64,000 nucleotides of DNA from Microthrixaceae bacterium (lineage in GTDB: Bacteria > Actinomycetota > Acidimicrobiia > Acidimicrobiales > Microtrichaceae): the NCBI GenBank assembly GCA_023958095.1, contig JAMLGJ010000003.1, positions 89,472-153,471 on the forward strand, written 5' to 3'. Under the pieces are notes generated by a model. It had not been told where the DNA came from. It saw nothing but the letters and a program-made list of their open reading frames with translations, and did not search any database. The translations under genes were made by a program, and so were the position numbers. Below, piece after piece: positions 8,188-17,109 of the stretch (position 1 is the stretch's first letter; the number at the start of each line of letters is the position of its first letter).

Positions 8188-9462
8188 TCAGCCGGGTCGT
8201 CGGTGGCGCCGCGAGTGCAGTTGCCTTCCACCGGGTGTCACCCAGACCCACTGCTGGTCGTGCTCGGGATCCTCGTAGCGGCTCCAGCCCTTGCGGTGGG
8301 TCACGCCGTGGTGGTGTCGGCACAGCAGCAGCATCTTGTCGACGTCGGTGCTGCCGCCGTGCTCCCAGTCCGGTTCGTGGTGCGCATCGCACCAGCCGGG
8401 TGGGGCGTCGCATCCGGGGAACACACACCCGCCGTCGCGGACTGCAAGGGCCTGCTTCTGCTTCGTGGTGGCCAGACGCGTGCTGCGCCCCATCCGCAAC
8501 GGGTTGCGGTCGCCATCGATCAGGAGCATGCGTAGCTGGGGGTCGACCAGAAGGGCCTCCGCCGCCTGGGTCGGCACACTCCGGCCCGAGGTGTCCGACA
8601 CCCGGACCGTCGAATCGTCGGACTGTTCGATCACGAGCAGTGCCTCGACCGCGGGGCTGCGGGTCGCTCCGAGATCCGTGGCACGTGCCCGGCGGACCGC
8701 CTCGGCGAGGGCCTCGGCCATGAGCCGAGCCCTGGAGGGCATCGGCAGATCGGGGTCCTGCTCGCGGTCCGCCCGGTAGCGACGGAAGATCTCGTCCGCG
8801 ATCGCCTCGAGACCCTGGGTCACCGTCGTTGCCCCTGCCCCACCCAGCAGTCCCTTCAGCTCGACGGTGCCGTCCAGGTTGTCGCGCAGGCGCAGCCGGC
8901 TGCGGTCGGGCGCATCGCCGGGATCGAAGGAACCGTCCTGGTCGAGGTCCGTCGCCAGCTGACGCACCAGCACGGCCCACCGCTCGAAGTCGTACTCGGA
9001 GGCCCAGTCCACGAGCACTCCCTGCACTTCACGAAGCGCATCACGATTGCGGCGGTTCGCCACCGAAGCCAACACCTCGGCGTGGCAGAAGCGGACACGG
9101 CCCGTTGCGAGCTCGTCGGAGAACTCCCGGAACCAGCAGAGCCGCTCTGCGGCGGCCACCCGTCTCCTGGCCTGCCGGCGGCCGACGTCGGCCTCCCACG
9201 ACAGCCATGCGCCGGTGCGCATCCCGAGCTCTGCATCGGTTGCTCCGATGCTGGAGAGGTGGCCGAGAACCCGAGCCTGGGCTGCCTCGAGGCACTCGCG
9301 GGCGAACTCGAGGGCCACTGCGGCGCCCATCAGGGTCCTCTCGGTCTCGAGCGCCGGGTTCACCGACGCGGCCTTGTGGGCATCCTCGAGCAGGCTGCCC
9401 ATCCCGAAGGGGTCGGGACCGAGCGAGCCCGCTGAGCCATCGAACATGTGTTCCCTTCCCAT
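8188..9462 (-). CDS. DUF222/13E12-type HNH endonuclease
   Basis: This is a 424-residue protein of the abundant actinobacterial DUF222-HNH family. The N-terminal helical DUF222 region includes RRRVAAAERLCWF and GRVRFCHAEVLASV. The C-terminal HNH nuclease has RDGGCVFPGCDAPPGWCDAHH, then WEHGGSTD and LCRHHH, so both the zinc cysteines and the catalytic histidines are present. Members are thought to be mobile or defence-linked nucleases, but cellular roles are mostly unknown. TATGTT ends 7 nt before ATG 9462, which suggests a leaderless start there. ATG 9447, preceded by GGAAGGGA, is the alternative. An upstream extension to 10872 is antisense noise over proA. Confidence 0.88.
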   Translation of the reverse strand: MGREHMFDGSAGSLGPDPFGMGSLLEDAHKAASVNPALETERTLMGAAVALEFARECLEAAQARVLGHLSSIGATDAELGMRTGAWLSWEADVGRRQARRRVAAAERLCWFREFSDELATGRVRFCHAEVLASVANRRNRDALREVQGVLVDWASEYDFERWAVLVRQLATDLDQDGSFDPGDAPDRSRLRLRDNLDGTVELKGLLGGAGATTVTQGLEAIADEIFRRYRADREQDPDLPMPSRARLMAEALAEAVRRARATDLGATRSPAVEALLVIEQSDDSTVRVSDTSGRSVPTQAAEALLVDPQLRMLLIDGDRNPLRMGRSTRLATTKQKQALAVRDGGCVFPGCDAPPGWCDAHHEPDWEHGGSTDVDKMLLLCRHHHGVTHRKGWSRYEDPEHDQQWVWVTPGGRQLHSRRHRRPG

Positions 9463-9469
9463 GTAGATG

Positions 9470-9475
9470 AACATA
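9470..9475 (-). promoter_or_regulatory. -10 element of the HNH endonuclease gene
   Basis: TATGTT on the minus strand, 7 nt before ATG 9462. It diverges from the proA promoter about 90 bp away. Confidence 0.45.
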
Positions 9476-9560
9476 GGTCGGGGGTGTGACAGCCACGATC
9501 GCAACGCCCCATGCAGGCGAACCGCCGGCCGGGGGGATGCCGGCGCAGCGGCGACCCCGG

Positions 9561-9566
9561 TACTCT
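9561..9566 (+). promoter_or_regulatory. -10 element of proA
   Basis: TACTCT, seven bases before ATG 9574. No clear Shine-Dalgarno precedes the start, consistent with a leaderless mRNA. Confidence 0.55.
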
Positions 9567-9573
9567 CTGGCCC

Positions 9574-10821
9574 ATGGGCACGACTCCGATCCCGGACCTC
9601 GCAGCGCGTTCGAAGGCCGCGTCGCGCCAGGTCGCCACGGCATCCACAGAGCAGAAGAACGACGCCTTGCTGGCTGCGGCCGACCTGCTCGAGGCCCGCT
9701 CGGGCGAGCTCGTCGAGGCCAACGCACTGGACGTGGACTCGGCCGAGGCCAACGGGATCGCATCCGGGTTGGTGGACCGCCTGCGCCTCACGCCGGAGCG
9801 CGTCTCGGCGATGGCCGGTGGGTTGCGCCAGGTCGCCGCCCTCGCCGACCCGGTCGGGGAGGTGCTCGACGGGTGGCGGCGGCCCAACGGCCTGGCGATC
9901 TCGCGCGTCCGGGTGCCGTTGGGTGTTGTGGCGATCATCTACGAGAGCCGGCCGAACGTCACCTCCGATGCCGCGGGGCTCTGCCTCAAGTCGGGCAACG
10001 CCGCATTCCTCCGTGGTTCGGGCAGTGCCATCAACTCGAACCTCGCGATCGCTTCGGTGCTGCGCGAGGCCGTGGGCAAGGCGGGTCTCCCTCCGGACGC
10101 GGTCATCGTCGTCGACGACGTCTCGCACGAGGCCGCCACCGAGTTCATGCAACAACGCGACTTCGTCGACGTGCTGATACCCCGCGGCGGGCCCAACCTC
10201 ATCCGTTCGATCCTCGAGAACGCCACGGTGCCCTACGTGATCGACGGCGACGGGAACTGCCACGTCTACCTCGACGCGACCGCCGATCCGGACATGGCGC
10301 GCTCGATCGTCGTGAACGCGAAGACCCAGAGGCCCTCGGTGTGCAACGCCGCCGAGTCCCTGGTGGTGCACTCGGCCGTCGCGAGCGAGATGCTGCCCGA
10401 GCTGGCCGATGCGATGCCCGAGGTGGACCTGGTGGGCGACGCACGGGCCAGGGCCCTCGTGCCGCGCATGGGCGTGGCCGAGGACTCCGACTTCTCGACC
10501 GAGTACCTGGACCTGAAGCTCTCGGTCAAGGTGGTCGACGACCTCGACGAGGCGATCGAACACGTCAACGCGACCTCGTCGGGTCACTCGGAGGCGATCG
10601 TCACGAGCAGCTTCGACGCGGCCGAGCGGTTCACGCGCGAGGTCGACGCAGCCGCGGTGCTCGTCAACGCCTCGACGCGCTTCGTCGACGGTGAGGAGTT
10701 CGGCTTCGGAGCCGAGATCGGGATCTCCACGCAGAAGCTCCACGCCCGCGGGCCCATGGGACTCACGCAGCTGACGACGGCGAAGTACGTGGTGCGAGGC
10801 GAGGGACAGGTTCGCGGCTAG
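9574..10821 (+). CDS. proA: Gamma-glutamyl phosphate reductase
   Basis: This 415-residue cytosolic enzyme of the aldehyde dehydrogenase superfamily reduces gamma-glutamyl phosphate with NADPH in proline synthesis. Recognisable ProA features include VPLGVVAIIYESRPNVTSDA near 110-130, FLRGSGSA, and the catalytic cysteine in QRPSVCNAAE (Cys257). IPRGGPNLI lies between them and FGAEIGISTQKLHARGPMGL near the end. Length is typical for the family. The start is ATG 9574 because the conserved N-terminus begins there and TACTCT sits 7 nt upstream; ATG-like codons further up give no conserved sequence. Its partner proB is at the window's left edge. Confidence 0.95.
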   Translation: MGTTPIPDLAARSKAASRQVATASTEQKNDALLAAADLLEARSGELVEANALDVDSAEANGIASGLVDRLRLTPERVSAMAGGLRQVAALADPVGEVLDGWRRPNGLAISRVRVPLGVVAIIYESRPNVTSDAAGLCLKSGNAAFLRGSGSAINSNLAIASVLREAVGKAGLPPDAVIVVDDVSHEAATEFMQQRDFVDVLIPRGGPNLIRSILENATVPYVIDGDGNCHVYLDATADPDMARSIVVNAKTQRPSVCNAAESLVVHSAVASEMLPELADAMPEVDLVGDARARALVPRMGVAEDSDFSTEYLDLKLSVKVVDDLDEAIEHVNATSSGHSEAIVTSSFDAAERFTREVDAAAVLVNASTRFVDGEEFGFGAEIGISTQKLHARGPMGLTQLTTAKYVVRGEGQVRG

Positions 10822-10845
10822 CGCCATCACCCGGGCGATGGGCGC
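10821..10845 (+). terminator. Weak hairpin after proA
   Basis: GCGCCATC and GATGGGCGC flank an 8-nt loop (one bulged G) right after the proA stop. There is no T tract. It is a possible terminator only. Confidence 0.3.
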
Positions 10846-10885
10846 GAAGATCCCCGTGACGGGCCGAGGCATGGCCCGGTCTGGC

Positions 10886-10891
10886 TAGCCT
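10886..10891 (+). promoter_or_regulatory. -10 element of the sulfatase gene
   Basis: TAGCCT. Transcription would start near 10898, giving a leader of about 25 nt that carries GGGGGGA before the TTG start at 10924. Confidence 0.5.
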
Positions 10892-10923
10892 CACGCGTTC
10901 CGGACAGATTCGGGGGGACAGAG

Positions 10924-13230
10924 TTGCAGTCGAACAACGCACCGGCCACTGACGGGACGGCGGATCCGACCAGGGATCCCCAGCGCCCACCCACGATGGC
11001 GGAGACCGCTCCCACCCGGGCGGGAAGTCCGTTCGCCGAGGGTGCACCGAACGTGTTGGTGCTCGTGCTCGACGACCTCGGGTTCGCCCACCTCGGGTGC
11101 TACGGGTCGGACCTCGACACTCCGAACCTGGACCGGCTCGCAGGGCGCGGCGTGAGGTTCACGAACTTCCACACCACCGCGATGTGTTCGCCGACCCGTG
11201 CCTGCCTGTTGACGGGCCGCAACTCCCACCGCGTGGGCATGGGGATGCTGCCCGACCTGCCAACCAACTTCGGCGCGTACAGCGGGGAGTTCCCCGAGAA
11301 CGCGGCGACAATGGCCGAGATCCTCGGTGGCGAGGGCTACGCCACCTACTGCGTGGGCAAGTGGCACCTGGTTCCGCGCGACCAGCGCGACTCCGGACCG
11401 CACCGGATGTGGCCGCTCGGCCGGGGGTTCGAGAACTACTACGGATTCCTCAACGGTGAGACGAACCAGTGGACCCCGAACCTGGTGCGCGACAACACCC
11501 ACGTGGAGCCTCCCTACGGTCCCGAGGAGGGCTACCACCTCGACGTGGACCTGGCGGACAACGCGATCGAGTACCACCAGTTGCTCCGCAACTCCCATCC
11601 GGACCGGCCATGGTTCATGTGGTACGCCACGGCCGCTCCGCACGCGCCCCACCAGGCCCCCGCGGACTGGATCGAGGCCTACTCGGGTCGCTTCGACCGT
11701 GGCTGGGACGCCTGGCGCGAGGAGTCGCTCGCCCGGCAGGTGGAGCTGGGAATCCTGCCCGAGGGCACCGAGTTGTCGGCGCGCCCCGACTGGGTGCCCG
11801 AATGGGACTCCCTGGATGCCGACCAGAAGCGGCTCTATGCCCGGATGATGGAGGTGTTCGCGGCCTTCGTGAGCCACGCCGATGCCCAGATCGGACGTTT
11901 CCTCGACCACCTGGAGGACAGCGGCGAGCTCGACAACACCATCGTCGTGCTCGTCTCCGACAACGGGGCTTCCGGTGAGGGTGGTCCCCACGGCACCCAC
12001 AACCAGCTGGGCCACTACATATCCGATGACGAGGACGACCTGGCCGAGGAACTGGCCCGGATCGACGACCTCGGTGGGTTCCGCAGCTCGGGTCACTACC
12101 CATGGGGCTGGGCGTTGGCGGGCAACACGCCGTTCAGGCGCTGGAAGCGCTACACCTTCGAGGGAGGGGTGCGTGACCCCTTCATCATCTGCGGGCCCGG
12201 GATCGACGCCCGAGGTGGGATCCGGCACCAGTACCAACACGTGGTCGACGTGCTGCCCACGGTGTTGGAGCTCGCAGGTCTGGAGCTGCCGACCCGTGTC
12301 CGGGGTGTCGAGCAGATGTCCTTCGACGGCCAGAGCTTCAGGCCCGCCCTCGAGGACCCCGCGGCCCCGGGACGCAGGCGCCAGTACTACGAGCTGTGGG
12401 GGAGTCGCGCCATCTACCGCGACGGATGGAAGGCGGTCACCAACCACGTGAACCAGCTCACCGCCAACGAACGCAACCTCCTCGAGGGCAGCCACGACTT
12501 CGCGACCGACCGCTGGGCGCTCTACGACACGGTGGCCGATCCGACCGAGACGAACGACCTCGCCATGGAGCGCCCCGAACTGTTGGAGGAACTCGTCGCG
12601 GAGTGGTTCGGTGAGGCCGAACGAAACGGGGTGTTCCCCCTCGACGACGGCGCGACCAACCGGATCACCCACATGAAGGTCCCGTGGACGGCGTGGAGGA
12701 GCGACTTCGTGTTCGCCCCCGGGGACAAGATCCACGAGGTGAGCGGCCCCAACCTCGCCGGGGGATTCCGGATGGTGGCGACGTTCGACGAGGCGTTGGG
12801 TACCTCGAGCGAGGGTGTGCTCGCCGAGCAGGGGGACTGGAACGCGGGTTGGGCCATGTACCTGCGCGACGGCGAGCTCCGCTGGGTCATGGCGGGCTTC
12901 GGAGGTCCGCGTGAGCTGGCCGCGCCGATTCCCAACGGTGCCCGTTCGTTGCACGTGGAGGGAACCTGCAGCCCTGACGACGTGGAGCTCGTCCTGGGCG
13001 CCGACGGGGTCGAGATCGCCCGGGGGTCGATCGGGGCGCCGATCCCGCTCGCATGGGCGCCGGACGGGGCATTCCTGACGGTTGGGTACGCACGACCGTT
13101 CCCGGTGACCGAGCGGATGGACACCGACATCGAAGCACCGGAGTCGTTCCTCGGGCTCTCGGTGAGGACCGGCTCGCCCCCACCGCTCGACCTGGAGGCC
13201 GAGTTCGACCGGGTGATGCGTCACCAGTAG
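10924..13230 (+). CDS. Type I arylsulfatase (AtsA-like)
   Basis: This 768-residue sulfatase of the alkaline-phosphatase superfamily hydrolyses sulfate esters. The formylglycine signature C-S-P-T-R has Cys88, which is the residue converted by a formylglycine-generating enzyme. Metal ligands are seen in VLDDLGFAHLG (Asp50-Asp51) and SDNGA; GKWHL supplies the active-site Lys/His. The long C-terminal beta-rich part (residues 590-765) matches the large actinobacterial and Pseudomonas AtsA class of about 780 residues. No signal peptide is evident, so it is probably cytosolic. The TTG start has a GGGGGGACAGAG ribosome site. No transporter or modifying enzyme is adjacent. The substrate cannot be told from sequence. 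Confidence 0.9.
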   Translation: MQSNNAPATDGTADPTRDPQRPPTMAETAPTRAGSPFAEGAPNVLVLVLDDLGFAHLGCYGSDLDTPNLDRLAGRGVRFTNFHTTAMCSPTRACLLTGRNSHRVGMGMLPDLPTNFGAYSGEFPENAATMAEILGGEGYATYCVGKWHLVPRDQRDSGPHRMWPLGRGFENYYGFLNGETNQWTPNLVRDNTHVEPPYGPEEGYHLDVDLADNAIEYHQLLRNSHPDRPWFMWYATAAPHAPHQAPADWIEAYSGRFDRGWDAWREESLARQVELGILPEGTELSARPDWVPEWDSLDADQKRLYARMMEVFAAFVSHADAQIGRFLDHLEDSGELDNTIVVLVSDNGASGEGGPHGTHNQLGHYISDDEDDLAEELARIDDLGGFRSSGHYPWGWALAGNTPFRRWKRYTFEGGVRDPFIICGPGIDARGGIRHQYQHVVDVLPTVLELAGLELPTRVRGVEQMSFDGQSFRPALEDPAAPGRRRQYYELWGSRAIYRDGWKAVTNHVNQLTANERNLLEGSHDFATDRWALYDTVADPTETNDLAMERPELLEELVAEWFGEAERNGVFPLDDGATNRITHMKVPWTAWRSDFVFAPGDKIHEVSGPNLAGGFRMVATFDEALGTSSEGVLAEQGDWNAGWAMYLRDGELRWVMAGFGGPRELAAPIPNGARSLHVEGTCSPDDVELVLGADGVEIARGSIGAPIPLAWAPDGAFLTVGYARPFPVTERMDTDIEAPESFLGLSVRTGSPPPLDLEAEFDRVMRHQ

Positions 13231-13257
13231 GAACCGCGGCACCAGTAGGAACCGCGG
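13222..13257 (+). repeat. Perfect 18-bp tandem duplication over the sulfatase stop codon
   Basis: Two exact copies of caccagtaggaaccgcgg (13222-13239, 13240-13257). The first copy holds the TAG stop of the sulfatase; the second repeats the stop in frame. Confidence 0.95.
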
Positions 13258-13330
13258 CGGCCCGGTCGGATGCACATGGGTGCAGGTGGCCCGCTGCCGC
13301 CGTCCCGATGGCGTGGGGCCGGTTCCCCTG

Positions 13331-13348
13331 CTTGACCGTTCGGTCAAG
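13331..13348 (+). promoter_or_regulatory. TetR-type operator palindrome
   Basis: CTTGACCG-TT-CGGTCAAG: perfect 8-bp arms with a 2-bp centre. Its right arm covers the expected -35 position of the moxR promoter (-10 at 13364). TTGACCGNNCGGTCAA-like sites are typical TetR-family operators. No TetR gene lies in the window. Confidence 0.55.
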
Positions 13349-13363
13349 TCGGGCCGGCGTAGC

Positions 13364-13369
13364 TAACCT
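13364..13369 (+). promoter_or_regulatory. -10 element of the moxR operon
   Basis: TAACCT, six bases before ATG 13376. It fits a leaderless start that the operator just upstream could repress. Confidence 0.5.
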
Positions 13370-13375
13370 CGCAGC

Positions 13376-14278
13376 ATGAGCGAACCCCGTTTCACCGACG
13401 TCGACAGTGTGCGCGAACAACTCAGGGAGGTCGACTACCTCTCCGACGAGGGGATCGCGGGGATCGTCTACCTGGCGGACCGCCTGGGCAAGCCCATCCT
13501 CGTGGAGGGGCCGGCCGGTACGGGCAAGACCCAGCTGGCCAAGTCCACCGCGGAGATCCTCGGCGCCAGGCTCGTGAGGCTCCAGTGCTACGAGGGCCTG
13601 GACGAGTCGAAGGCCCTCTACGAGTGGAACTACAAGAAGCAGCTCCTGCGGATCCAGGCCACACGCTCCGACGACGAGGACAGCGGTTGGGCCGACATCT
13701 CCGATGACATCTTCTCCGACGAGTTCCTCCTGACCCGTCCGCTGCTGGAGGCGATCACCGCCGACGACCCCGTGGTGCTGCTCATCGACGAGGTGGACCG
13801 CGTCGAGGTGGAGACCGAGGCGCTCCTGCTCGAGATCCTCTCGGACTACCAGGTGTCGATCCCCGAGCTCGGAACCATCGAGGCCAAGCAGGTGCCGCTG
13901 GTGTTCCTCACCTCCAACAACACACGGGAGCTCTCGGAGGCGCTCAAGCGTCGTTGCCTCTACCTGCACGTCGACTATCCCGACATGGACCGTGAGAAGG
14001 AGATCGTGCTGACCAAGGTCCCCGAGATCACCGAGTCGCTGGCCGACCAGGTCGCCCGGATCGTGAGGTCGGTGCGCCAGCTCGAGCTGAAGAAGGCCCC
14101 GTCGGTCTCCGAGACCCTCGACTGGGCCAACACGCTGTTGCTGCTCGGAGTCGACAAGGTGGATGCCGCGACGGCGTCGGACACGGTGAACATCCTGCTC
14201 AAGTACCAGAGCGACATCGCCAAGGCCCGCAAGGAGTTCGCCTCGGACTCCGAGGCATTCGAGGGATCCTCGGCGTGA
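13376..14278 (+). CDS. MoxR-family AAA+ ATPase
   Basis: This 300-residue single-domain AAA+ ATPase has Walker A GPAGTGKT at 45-52, Walker B VVLLIDEVDR near 130, sensor TSNNTRELSEAL near 180, and an arginine finger region KRRCLYLHVDYP. MoxR ATPases act with VWA proteins to mature or insert cofactors in target enzymes. The next gene, overlapping by 4 bp, encodes exactly such a CoxE-type VWA protein, as in carbon-monoxide dehydrogenase (CoxD/CoxE) loci. No cox structural genes lie in this window, so the client is unknown. The start is ATG 13376, 6 nt after TAACCT. Confidence 0.92.
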   Translation: MSEPRFTDVDSVREQLREVDYLSDEGIAGIVYLADRLGKPILVEGPAGTGKTQLAKSTAEILGARLVRLQCYEGLDESKALYEWNYKKQLLRIQATRSDDEDSGWADISDDIFSDEFLLTRPLLEAITADDPVVLLIDEVDRVEVETEALLLEILSDYQVSIPELGTIEAKQVPLVFLTSNNTRELSEALKRRCLYLHVDYPDMDREKEIVLTKVPEITESLADQVARIVRSVRQLELKKAPSVSETLDWANTLLLLGVDKVDAATASDTVNILLKYQSDIAKARKEFASDSEAFEGSSA

Positions 14279-15804
14279 GCACGCCGGCAGGGTCCGCCCC
14301 CGGGACCCACCCGGGTGATGCCGGCGAGGTGGCCGGCGCCCTCGCGGGCCCCGCCCTCCTGGAACTGTTGAGCGGTTTCATCGTGGAGCTCCGCGAGGCG
14401 GGCCTTCCGGTGAGCCTCACCGAGAACCTCGACGCGATGGCCGCGGTCCGCGAGATACCGCTGGAGGACCGTTCGGCGTTCAAGTACGCGCTCGCCGCGA
14501 CCCTGGTGAAGAACCATGCGCACTGGCGCGCCTTCGAGACGGTCTTCGAGGTCTACTTCTCGCATCGCGGCAGCCACTACGGGATCGGCGACGAGGCCGA
14601 TGCCGAGACGTCGCCGTTCGACGACGAGGACATGGATGCCGCCGGTCAGGGAGACGGCTCGGGACAGGGCCAGGGACAGGGTGGCGCGGGTGAGAACCTG
14701 ACCCCCGAGGAACTGGCGCAGATGCTCTACCAGTCCCTGCTGCAGGCCGACCAGGCGATGATGCGCGCCGCGGCGCGCCAGTCGGTCAAGCGCTACGCGG
14801 GCATGGAACCCGGCAGGCCGGTCGGGGGCACCTACTACCTCTATCGCACGCTGCGGAACCTCGACCTGGACGGCATGCTCGAGCAGCTGATGGACGCGGC
14901 ACGCGAGCAGGCCCCCGATGACCTGACCCCCTTGGAGGAGCGGCTCGAACACGACGAGTACGAGAGTCGCATCGAGCAGTTCAAACAGGAGGTCGAAGCA
15001 GAGATCCGCCGACGCCTCGTGGCGGACCGCGGAGTCGAGGCCATGGCCAAGACCCTGCGCAAGCCCCTGCCCGAGGACATCGACTTCATGCATGCCAGCC
15101 GCGAGGAGATGGTCTCGCTCCGCAAGGCTCTGCAACCCCTCACCCGCCGTCTGGCGGTGCGCCTGGCACGCAAGCGCCGTCACGGCCGCAAGGGAGCACT
15201 GGACTTCCGCAACACGGTGCGCCACTCACTGAGCTACGGCGGTGTGCCGGCCGAACCCAAGTTCCGCTACCCACGCCCATCGAAGCCGGAGATCTTCGTG
15301 ATCGCCGACATCTCCGGGTCGGTGGCGGCATTCGCCCGCTTCACCCTCCACCTGGTGCACGCGATCGCGGGGCAGTTCTCGAAGGTGCGCAGCTTCGTGT
15401 TCATCGACGGGGTGGATGAGGTGACCAGCTTCTTCGAGGGCACCGAGGACATCCTCGAGGCCATACACAGGGTGAACACCGAGGCCGACGTGGTCTGGGT
15501 GGACGGCCACAGCGACTACGGCCATGCCTTCGAGGTCTTCTGGCAGCGTTGGGGGCGTGACATCGGACCCAAGACGACCGTGCTCATACTGGGCGACGCA
15601 CGGAACAACTACCACGCGTCGCAGTCATGGGTGATCAAGGAGATGCAGCACAAGGCCCGCCACGTCTACTGGCTCAACCCCGAGCCGCGCGCCTACTGGG
15701 ACACCGGTGACTCGATCGTCGGCGAGTACGGCGTGCACTGCGACGGCACGTTCGAGTGCCGCAACCTGCGCCAGTTGGAGCGTTTCGTGGACCACCTGGT
15801 CTGA
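14275..15804 (+). CDS. CoxE-like VWA domain protein
   Basis: This 509-residue protein has no signal peptide. A helical N-terminal part (LREAGLPVSLTENLDAM) is followed by a Gly/Gln-rich acidic linker (about 110-140), a charged middle, and a C-terminal VWA domain. The MIDAS motif DISGS starts at Asp345; further conserved blocks are FVFIDGVDEVT, DGHSDYG and ILGDARNNY. This matches CoxE-type partners of MoxR ATPases. The GTG start overlaps the moxR stop (GTGA), so synthesis is coupled. The pair probably remodels an as yet unidentified enzyme complex in the cytoplasm. Confidence 0.88.
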   Translation: MSTPAGSAPGTHPGDAGEVAGALAGPALLELLSGFIVELREAGLPVSLTENLDAMAAVREIPLEDRSAFKYALAATLVKNHAHWRAFETVFEVYFSHRGSHYGIGDEADAETSPFDDEDMDAAGQGDGSGQGQGQGGAGENLTPEELAQMLYQSLLQADQAMMRAAARQSVKRYAGMEPGRPVGGTYYLYRTLRNLDLDGMLEQLMDAAREQAPDDLTPLEERLEHDEYESRIEQFKQEVEAEIRRRLVADRGVEAMAKTLRKPLPEDIDFMHASREEMVSLRKALQPLTRRLAVRLARKRRHGRKGALDFRNTVRHSLSYGGVPAEPKFRYPRPSKPEIFVIADISGSVAAFARFTLHLVHAIAGQFSKVRSFVFIDGVDEVTSFFEGTEDILEAIHRVNTEADVVWVDGHSDYGHAFEVFWQRWGRDIGPKTTVLILGDARNNYHASQSWVIKEMQHKARHVYWLNPEPRAYWDTGDSIVGEYGVHCDGTFECRNLRQLERFVDHLV

Positions 15805-15806
15805 AG

Positions 15807-15827
15807 GTTCGCGTCAGACCCGCGAAC
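15807..15827. terminator. Hairpin between convergent genes
   Basis: GTTCGCG-TCAGACC-CGCGAAC: perfect 7-bp arms, 7-nt loop, directly after the CoxE stop and facing the lipoprotein gene on the other strand. There is no T tract; it could serve both directions. Confidence 0.45.
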
Positions 15828-15854
15828 GCCGACCGCGCCGGCGATCGGGCTCAG

Positions 15855-17015
15855 TCAGGGCCGTGTCAGGTACGCGTCGATCGAGTCGTTCGCATCGATG
15901 GAGTCGAAACCGTCCATCTGGAGTGTGCAGGTGCCACCGTCGGAGGTGAGGAATCCTCCGGTGCTGCACACCGGGGAGGTGCCGACGGCGCCGGCGTTGC
16001 CGAGGGGATGTGTCACCCCGAATCCTGCTGGCGTGCTGGCGCGCAGGTCCCACTGGTGCAGCGGCCTGGATCCATCGGCTCCCGCCGGCCCGGCGACGGT
16101 GGCGAAGCCTCCGTCGGGACTCGTGGCGACGACGAAGCTGGATGCGCCCGCCGTCGACGGAGTTGATCCCCCGAGGTCAGGTCGCAGCTCCCCTCCCGCT
16201 CCGGGGAACAGGTCCGCCATGAACGGTCCGAGGTCGTCGAAGCCGAACAGGTAGCGGCCGTCGTCGGAGATGCCCGTGCCGTACCCGAACCGCTGGGTGA
16301 AAACCGTGAGGATCTGGTCGGTCTCCCGGTCCCAGACGTGGTTGGCGACCGCCACGGCACCGCCGGCGGGCAGGAGGGACCGCTGCACCACCTGGGTTCC
16401 GTCCGAACTGATCGCTCCGATGCCCCCCGCAGTCGCGTCCGGCCCCATGTCAGGAAGCGGGCAGGGGGACGACTCGAGTGTCGCCAGGACCACGACCTCA
16501 CACAGCGCGTAGGACTCCTCGGGTGTGGAGAACACCCCGAACACAACCGTCGGCTCCGGCGTCTCGGAGACCACTGCCGGCACCGAGGTGCCGTAACGCC
16601 TGGCGATCTCCACCGTGGAGTCATCGGAGCGGTCGTGGACCTTGATCAGTGAGTTGCCGGGAAGGTGCGGGTCCTGAACCGTCCAGGTGACCCAGCGCCC
16701 GTCGGCGCTCATCCACAGCATCGAACCGATGTCCGAGGAGATCCGCTTCACCTCTCCCACTCCGTCGCGAACGAACGTGCCGCTCCCAGGGTCCTCGTCG
16801 TCGACAATCTCAGAGGTGGTGGAGAAGACCACCTCATCACCCTGGGCATTGGTCGCCGCACCGAGCACGCCACCCGTTGCCGAGAGGTCGCCGTCGGACA
16901 CGGTCAGCAGGTCGCGTTCGGGCGGATCGATCGGATTCGGAGGATCCGTGCATCCGATCGCAACCAGTGCTGCGATCGCCGCCAACCCAGCCGCGTGAAC
17001 AATCCTCGATCCCAC
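15855..17015 (-). CDS. Lipoprotein with TolB-like beta-propeller character
   Basis: This 386-residue exported protein has a signal segment ending in the lipobox LVAIGC, then a Pro/Asp-rich stretch. The rest is repeated beta-strand blocks with the rhythm of TolB/WD40-like propellers: GTFVRDGVGEVKRISS, SADGRWVTWT, SDDGRYLFGF and SPDGGFATVAG. Such proteins bind ligands or partners outside the membrane; nothing indicates catalysis. GTG 17015 is used because AGGAGGG lies 5-10 nt upstream. It is a stand-alone minus-strand gene with no linked function. Confidence 0.75.
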   Translation of the reverse strand: MGSRIVHAAGLAAIAALVAIGCTDPPNPIDPPERDLLTVSDGDLSATGGVLGAATNAQGDEVVFSTTSEIVDDEDPGSGTFVRDGVGEVKRISSDIGSMLWMSADGRWVTWTVQDPHLPGNSLIKVHDRSDDSTVEIARRYGTSVPAVVSETPEPTVVFGVFSTPEESYALCEVVVLATLESSPCPLPDMGPDATAGGIGAISSDGTQVVQRSLLPAGGAVAVANHVWDRETDQILTVFTQRFGYGTGISDDGRYLFGFDDLGPFMADLFPGAGGELRPDLGGSTPSTAGASSFVVATSPDGGFATVAGPAGADGSRPLHQWDLRASTPAGFGVTHPLGNAGAVGTSPVCSTGGFLTSDGGTCTLQMDGFDSIDANDSIDAYLTRP

Positions 17016-17109
17016 TGAGTCCCTCCTGGGTCATCGTTCGCCGGTGTTGTCGTGACCGATTCTCGCGGGTTTCGGGAGCCGCTGCCATGGGGACCGATCC
17101 CCGGGGGGA

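Noticed and set aside
8150..8980. Extended N-terminus of the AAA ATPase up to 8980
   Set aside because: It would overlap the HNH gene in another frame, has no conserved sequence, and a -10 lies 7 nt before GTG 8149.
10891..13347. 818-residue minus-strand frame opposite the sulfatase
   Set aside because: His/Val/Arg-rich shadow of the sulfatase codons; no start signal or motif.
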